Positions 14,878 to 15,081 of a stretch of 15,081 nucleotides of DNA are shown one piece after another. A program made the translations under genes and the position numbers. Where the stretch lies: contig DIAJ01000014.1 of NCBI GenBank assembly GCA_002415785.1, positions 72,926 to 88,006 on the forward strand. The letters run 5' to 3'. Below the pieces are notes generated by a model that was not told the origin of the DNA, did no database searches, and was given only the letters and a program-made list of their open reading frames with translations. The stretch is from Flavobacteriales bacterium UBA5081 (lineage in GTDB: Bacteria > Bacteroidota > Bacteroidia > Flavobacteriales_E > Vicingaceae). Positions within the stretch are counted from its first letter, which is position 1. Each line of letters begins with the position of its first letter.

Positions 14878-15081
14878 GTGAAAAAGTCTAGATTAATTCA
14901 AGGAACTTGTAAGTTATGTCAAAAGGAGAAAACACTTAATTTGGAACATGTTCCACCAAAAACAGCTTTTAATTCTCAAACAAGATATACCGAATTCTCA
15001 TGGTCTGAAAAAATTCAAAAAGAAGACCCATTCGAAGTACCGAAAGGTCCAATAAAACAAGTGAAAGCTTCCCCTTTTTAG
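14878..15081 (+). pseudogene. HNH-nuclease-like N-terminal fragment, probably truncated or frameshifted
   Basis: The 67-codon frame opens with GTG at 14878 (no ATG is available; an in-frame TGA lies at 14848-14850) and stops at the last bases of the window. CKLCQKEKTLNLEHVPPKTAFN (residues about 11-32) resembles the first zinc-finger pair and His motif of HNH-type proteins that read C-x2-C, EHVPPK, then IKQGG and a second C-x2-C-N finger. Here the frame reaches GPIKQ and then ends with VKASPF, without the second finger, so it is far shorter than expected. One extra base after the CAA codon at 15058-15060 would restore a Gly and keep the frame open to the edge. This may be a frameshift, a decayed gene or a cut-off end. 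Function as a nuclease is inferred from motifs only. Confidence 0.55.

Overview
The window looks like a chromosomal stretch of a Bacteroidota member, most likely a free-living relative of the Flavobacteriia. Three signs support this. One predicted secreted protein ends in a type A and another in a type B (gliding-motility-associated) C-terminal sorting domain of the type IX secretion system (T9SS). Several genes carry the Bacteroidota promoter signature TAnnTTTG just upstream of the start. Strong Shine-Dalgarno sequences are absent, starts being preceded by A/T-rich DNA. The DNA is AT-rich and the genes are of ordinary length.

Layout from left to right. A tRNA-Asn (minus) with its own terminator and promoter is followed by a divergent PfkB-family sugar kinase (212-1150, plus). 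A shared hairpin terminator separates the kinase from a convergent minus-strand block: a lipoprotein with two tandem DUF4399-like domains (1201-2040), a DUF4399 lipoprotein with a histidine-rich segment (2151-2681), and a biotin carboxyl carrier protein (2700-3212). Next come an M1-family aminopeptidase predicted to be a lipoprotein (3314-5962, plus), ribonuclease HI (6160-6636, minus) and the divergent octanoyltransferase LipB (6715-7374, plus). A secreted SBBP beta-propeller protein with a type A T9SS signal follows (7419-9485), then an M20 dipeptidase (9596-10963) overlapping a LEA14-like lipoprotein (10947-11438). A large PKD-domain protein with a type B T9SS signal lies on the minus strand (11450-13897).

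About 400 bases without a recognisable gene follow (13898-14316). They hold an isolated promoter-like motif and a cluster of GGCAGG-type inverted repeats. The right edge is accessory in character: an unrecognised small lipoprotein (14317-14808) and an apparently truncated HNH-nuclease-like reading frame (14878-15081).

Most of the window is housekeeping (tRNA, lipoylation, RNase H, biotin carrier) mixed with envelope functions (four small lipoproteins, one lipoprotein peptidase, two T9SS cargo proteins). I see no CRISPR array, phage module, transposase or defence operon. I could not find a convincing undescribed multi-gene system. The most useful leads are the biotin-carrier/DUF4399 pairing, the shared fold of two neighbouring lipoproteins, the gene-less repeat region near 14 kb, and the broken HNH frame at the end. 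Several coding starts given here are shorter than the longest possible reading frame, because promoter motifs or signal peptides indicate a downstream ATG.
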